DNA from: Hansfordia pulvinata
Taxonomy: Eukaryota > Ascomycota > Sordariomycetes > Xylariales
Assembly: GCA_006538405.1 (NCBI GenBank)
Contig: BJKQ01000016.1
Coordinates: 744,001 to 808,000 of the forward strand
Length of the DNA: 64,000 bases
Direction of reading: 5' to 3'
This document shows, in pieces, positions 63,249 through 64,000 of this stretch. Below the pieces are notes generated by a model. The model was given only the letters and a program-made list of their open reading frames with translations, did not search any database and was not told where the DNA came from. Every line of letters starts with the position of its first letter. Position 1 is the stretch's first letter. Both the position numbers and the translations under genes were made by a program.

Positions 63249-64000
63249 CTATATACAAAATCCCATGATCTGGGTGTACCTGTGTCCCACGGAGTCATCC
63301 AAGGCCGCCTTTCGAGCCCAATTATCCGCCACGGTATTCTGTTCGCGTGGAATATGCCAGAACTGGGTTTGCAGTCCGTGTCGTCTGTGCTTGCGCGCCA
63401 GCATGAAAAACTCCTTCCAGAGATCCATGTTATTGACGGGTTTGTCTTTGGCGTTCACCCATCCGTTCGACTCCCATATCCGACCCCATTTAGTGGCCCC
63501 GTCCACCACATACTTGGAGTCGGTAGCAAAACACAATGTATCAAGACCGTGGCCGCTCCAGACCCGGAACTCCAGGGCGGCCATGACCGCACGGAGCTCG
63601 GCCCGATTGTTGGTTTGGGGCATTTGAATTCCATCGTCCGAAGGGCCGCAGCGCTCCAGTCGCCCCATGACCCGGTTGGCACGAAGATTGGTGTCGGGTC
63701 CGTACACAAAGGCCCAACCGGCCTGGGCATCGGGTTGGCCATTGCCCGCGCAAGCTCCGTCAGTGAGGATGAGGCCATGTCGGGGGTCGGTCTTGTGGAT
63801 GTAACTCGTCATTGTCCCGTTCATCCTATATCTCGTAAAGAGTTGGGCGGGATTTGCATGATCCAGTGAGACGGGCTTATATTCCGCCGGGTAGTAGTCG
63901 TCTACCTCCTCCTTTGAGAGATACTCTTGAAACTTCCACTTCGTTCCGCTAGGCCGTAAAGTGACGGAGGGATCCAGAGAGTCAACGATAATCATCTTCG
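63249..64000 (-). CDS. Second RNase H-fold protein, may continue beyond window
   Basis: The frame runs from the window edge (first ATG at 63993-63995) to the stop at 63249, 248 aa. RNase H type 1 catalytic residues are complete: D79 (ILTDGACAGNG), E133 (NNRAELRAVMAAL), D159 (FATDSKYVVDG) and D224 (NTVADNWARKAA). It aligns along its length with the neighbouring RNase H protein (for example WESNGWVNAKDKPVNNMDLW against WESNGWLNVMGEPVQNQDLW), so the two are paralogues in tandem on the same strand. The true start may lie outside the window. It degrades RNA in RNA:DNA hybrids if active; cellular role unknown. Confidence 0.8.
   Translation of the reverse strand, partial: KMIIVDSLDPSVTLRPSGTKWKFQEYLSKEEVDDYYPAEYKPVSLDHANPAQLFTRYRMNGTMTSYIHKTDPRHGLILTDGACAGNGQPDAQAGWAFVYGPDTNLRANRVMGRLERCGPSDDGIQMPQTNNRAELRAVMAALEFRVWSGHGLDTLCFATDSKYVVDGATKWGRIWESNGWVNAKDKPVNNMDLWKEFFMLARKHRRHGLQTQFWHIPREQNTVADNWARKAALDDSVGHRYTQIMGFCI

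Noticed and set aside
1..64000. CRISPR arrays, bacterial operons or Shine-Dalgarno sites
   Set aside because: The window is eukaryotic nuclear DNA with spliceosomal introns, and no regularly spaced repeat-spacer pattern was seen.

Overview
The window is nuclear DNA of a filamentous ascomycete, most likely a Sordariomycete. The genes carry short spliceosomal introns (about 50-150 bp, GTRNGT...CTRAC...YAG) and GC-rich third positions. The intergenic spacers are long, with microsatellites and homopolymer runs. Several gene families present are typical of Pezizomycotina: Zn2Cys6 factors, DUF3176, UapA-type permeases and JIP5.

The centre of the window (about 11.5-36.4 kb) is a quinate (quinic acid) utilisation cluster. 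It holds the activator qa-1F (-) and the repressor qa-1S (+), divergently transcribed. After them come 3-dehydroshikimate dehydratase qa-4 (+), quinate permease qa-y (-), quinate dehydrogenase qa-3 (+) and the inositol-monophosphatase-like qa-x (-). Together they import quinate, oxidise it to 3-dehydroquinate and make protocatechuate from 3-dehydroshikimate. The usual qa-2 gene (catabolic type II 3-dehydroquinase) was not found. Two genes not normally listed in the cluster lie between qa-3 and qa-x: an APH-fold kinase fused to a C-terminal lipocalin-like (DUF7065/7064-like) region, and a 276-aa secreted protein. Near matches to the QA-1F operator (GGRTAARYRYTTATCC) lie in both divergent promoters.

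Left flank (0-11 kb): the 3' end of a glycerophosphodiester phosphodiesterase-like gene, a tiny secreted Cys-rich protein, a degenerate repeat region, a uric acid/xanthine permease (UapA/UapC type), a long spacer with a large CTGC microsatellite, and a secreted protein with KR sites. Right flank (36-64 kb): a secreted 195-aa protein, a DUF3176 membrane protein with a duplicated upstream segment, an APH-family phosphotransferase, the WD40 ribosome-biogenesis factor JIP5, a small-subunit catalase, a DHA1-type MFS exporter, a small two-exon gene, a secreted 6-Cys protein, and two neighbouring RNase H-fold genes, the second running to the window edge.

Many otherwise well-conserved genes contain a single missing base, usually in a short homopolymer: the permease, qa-1S, qa-y, qa-3, the kinase fusion, catalase, the MFS exporter and the small gene at 58.6 kb. 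The simplest reading is residual indel error in the assembly, so these genes are annotated as full-length with the break marked. All splice sites are manual calls from sequence and family alignment from memory; no search was run.
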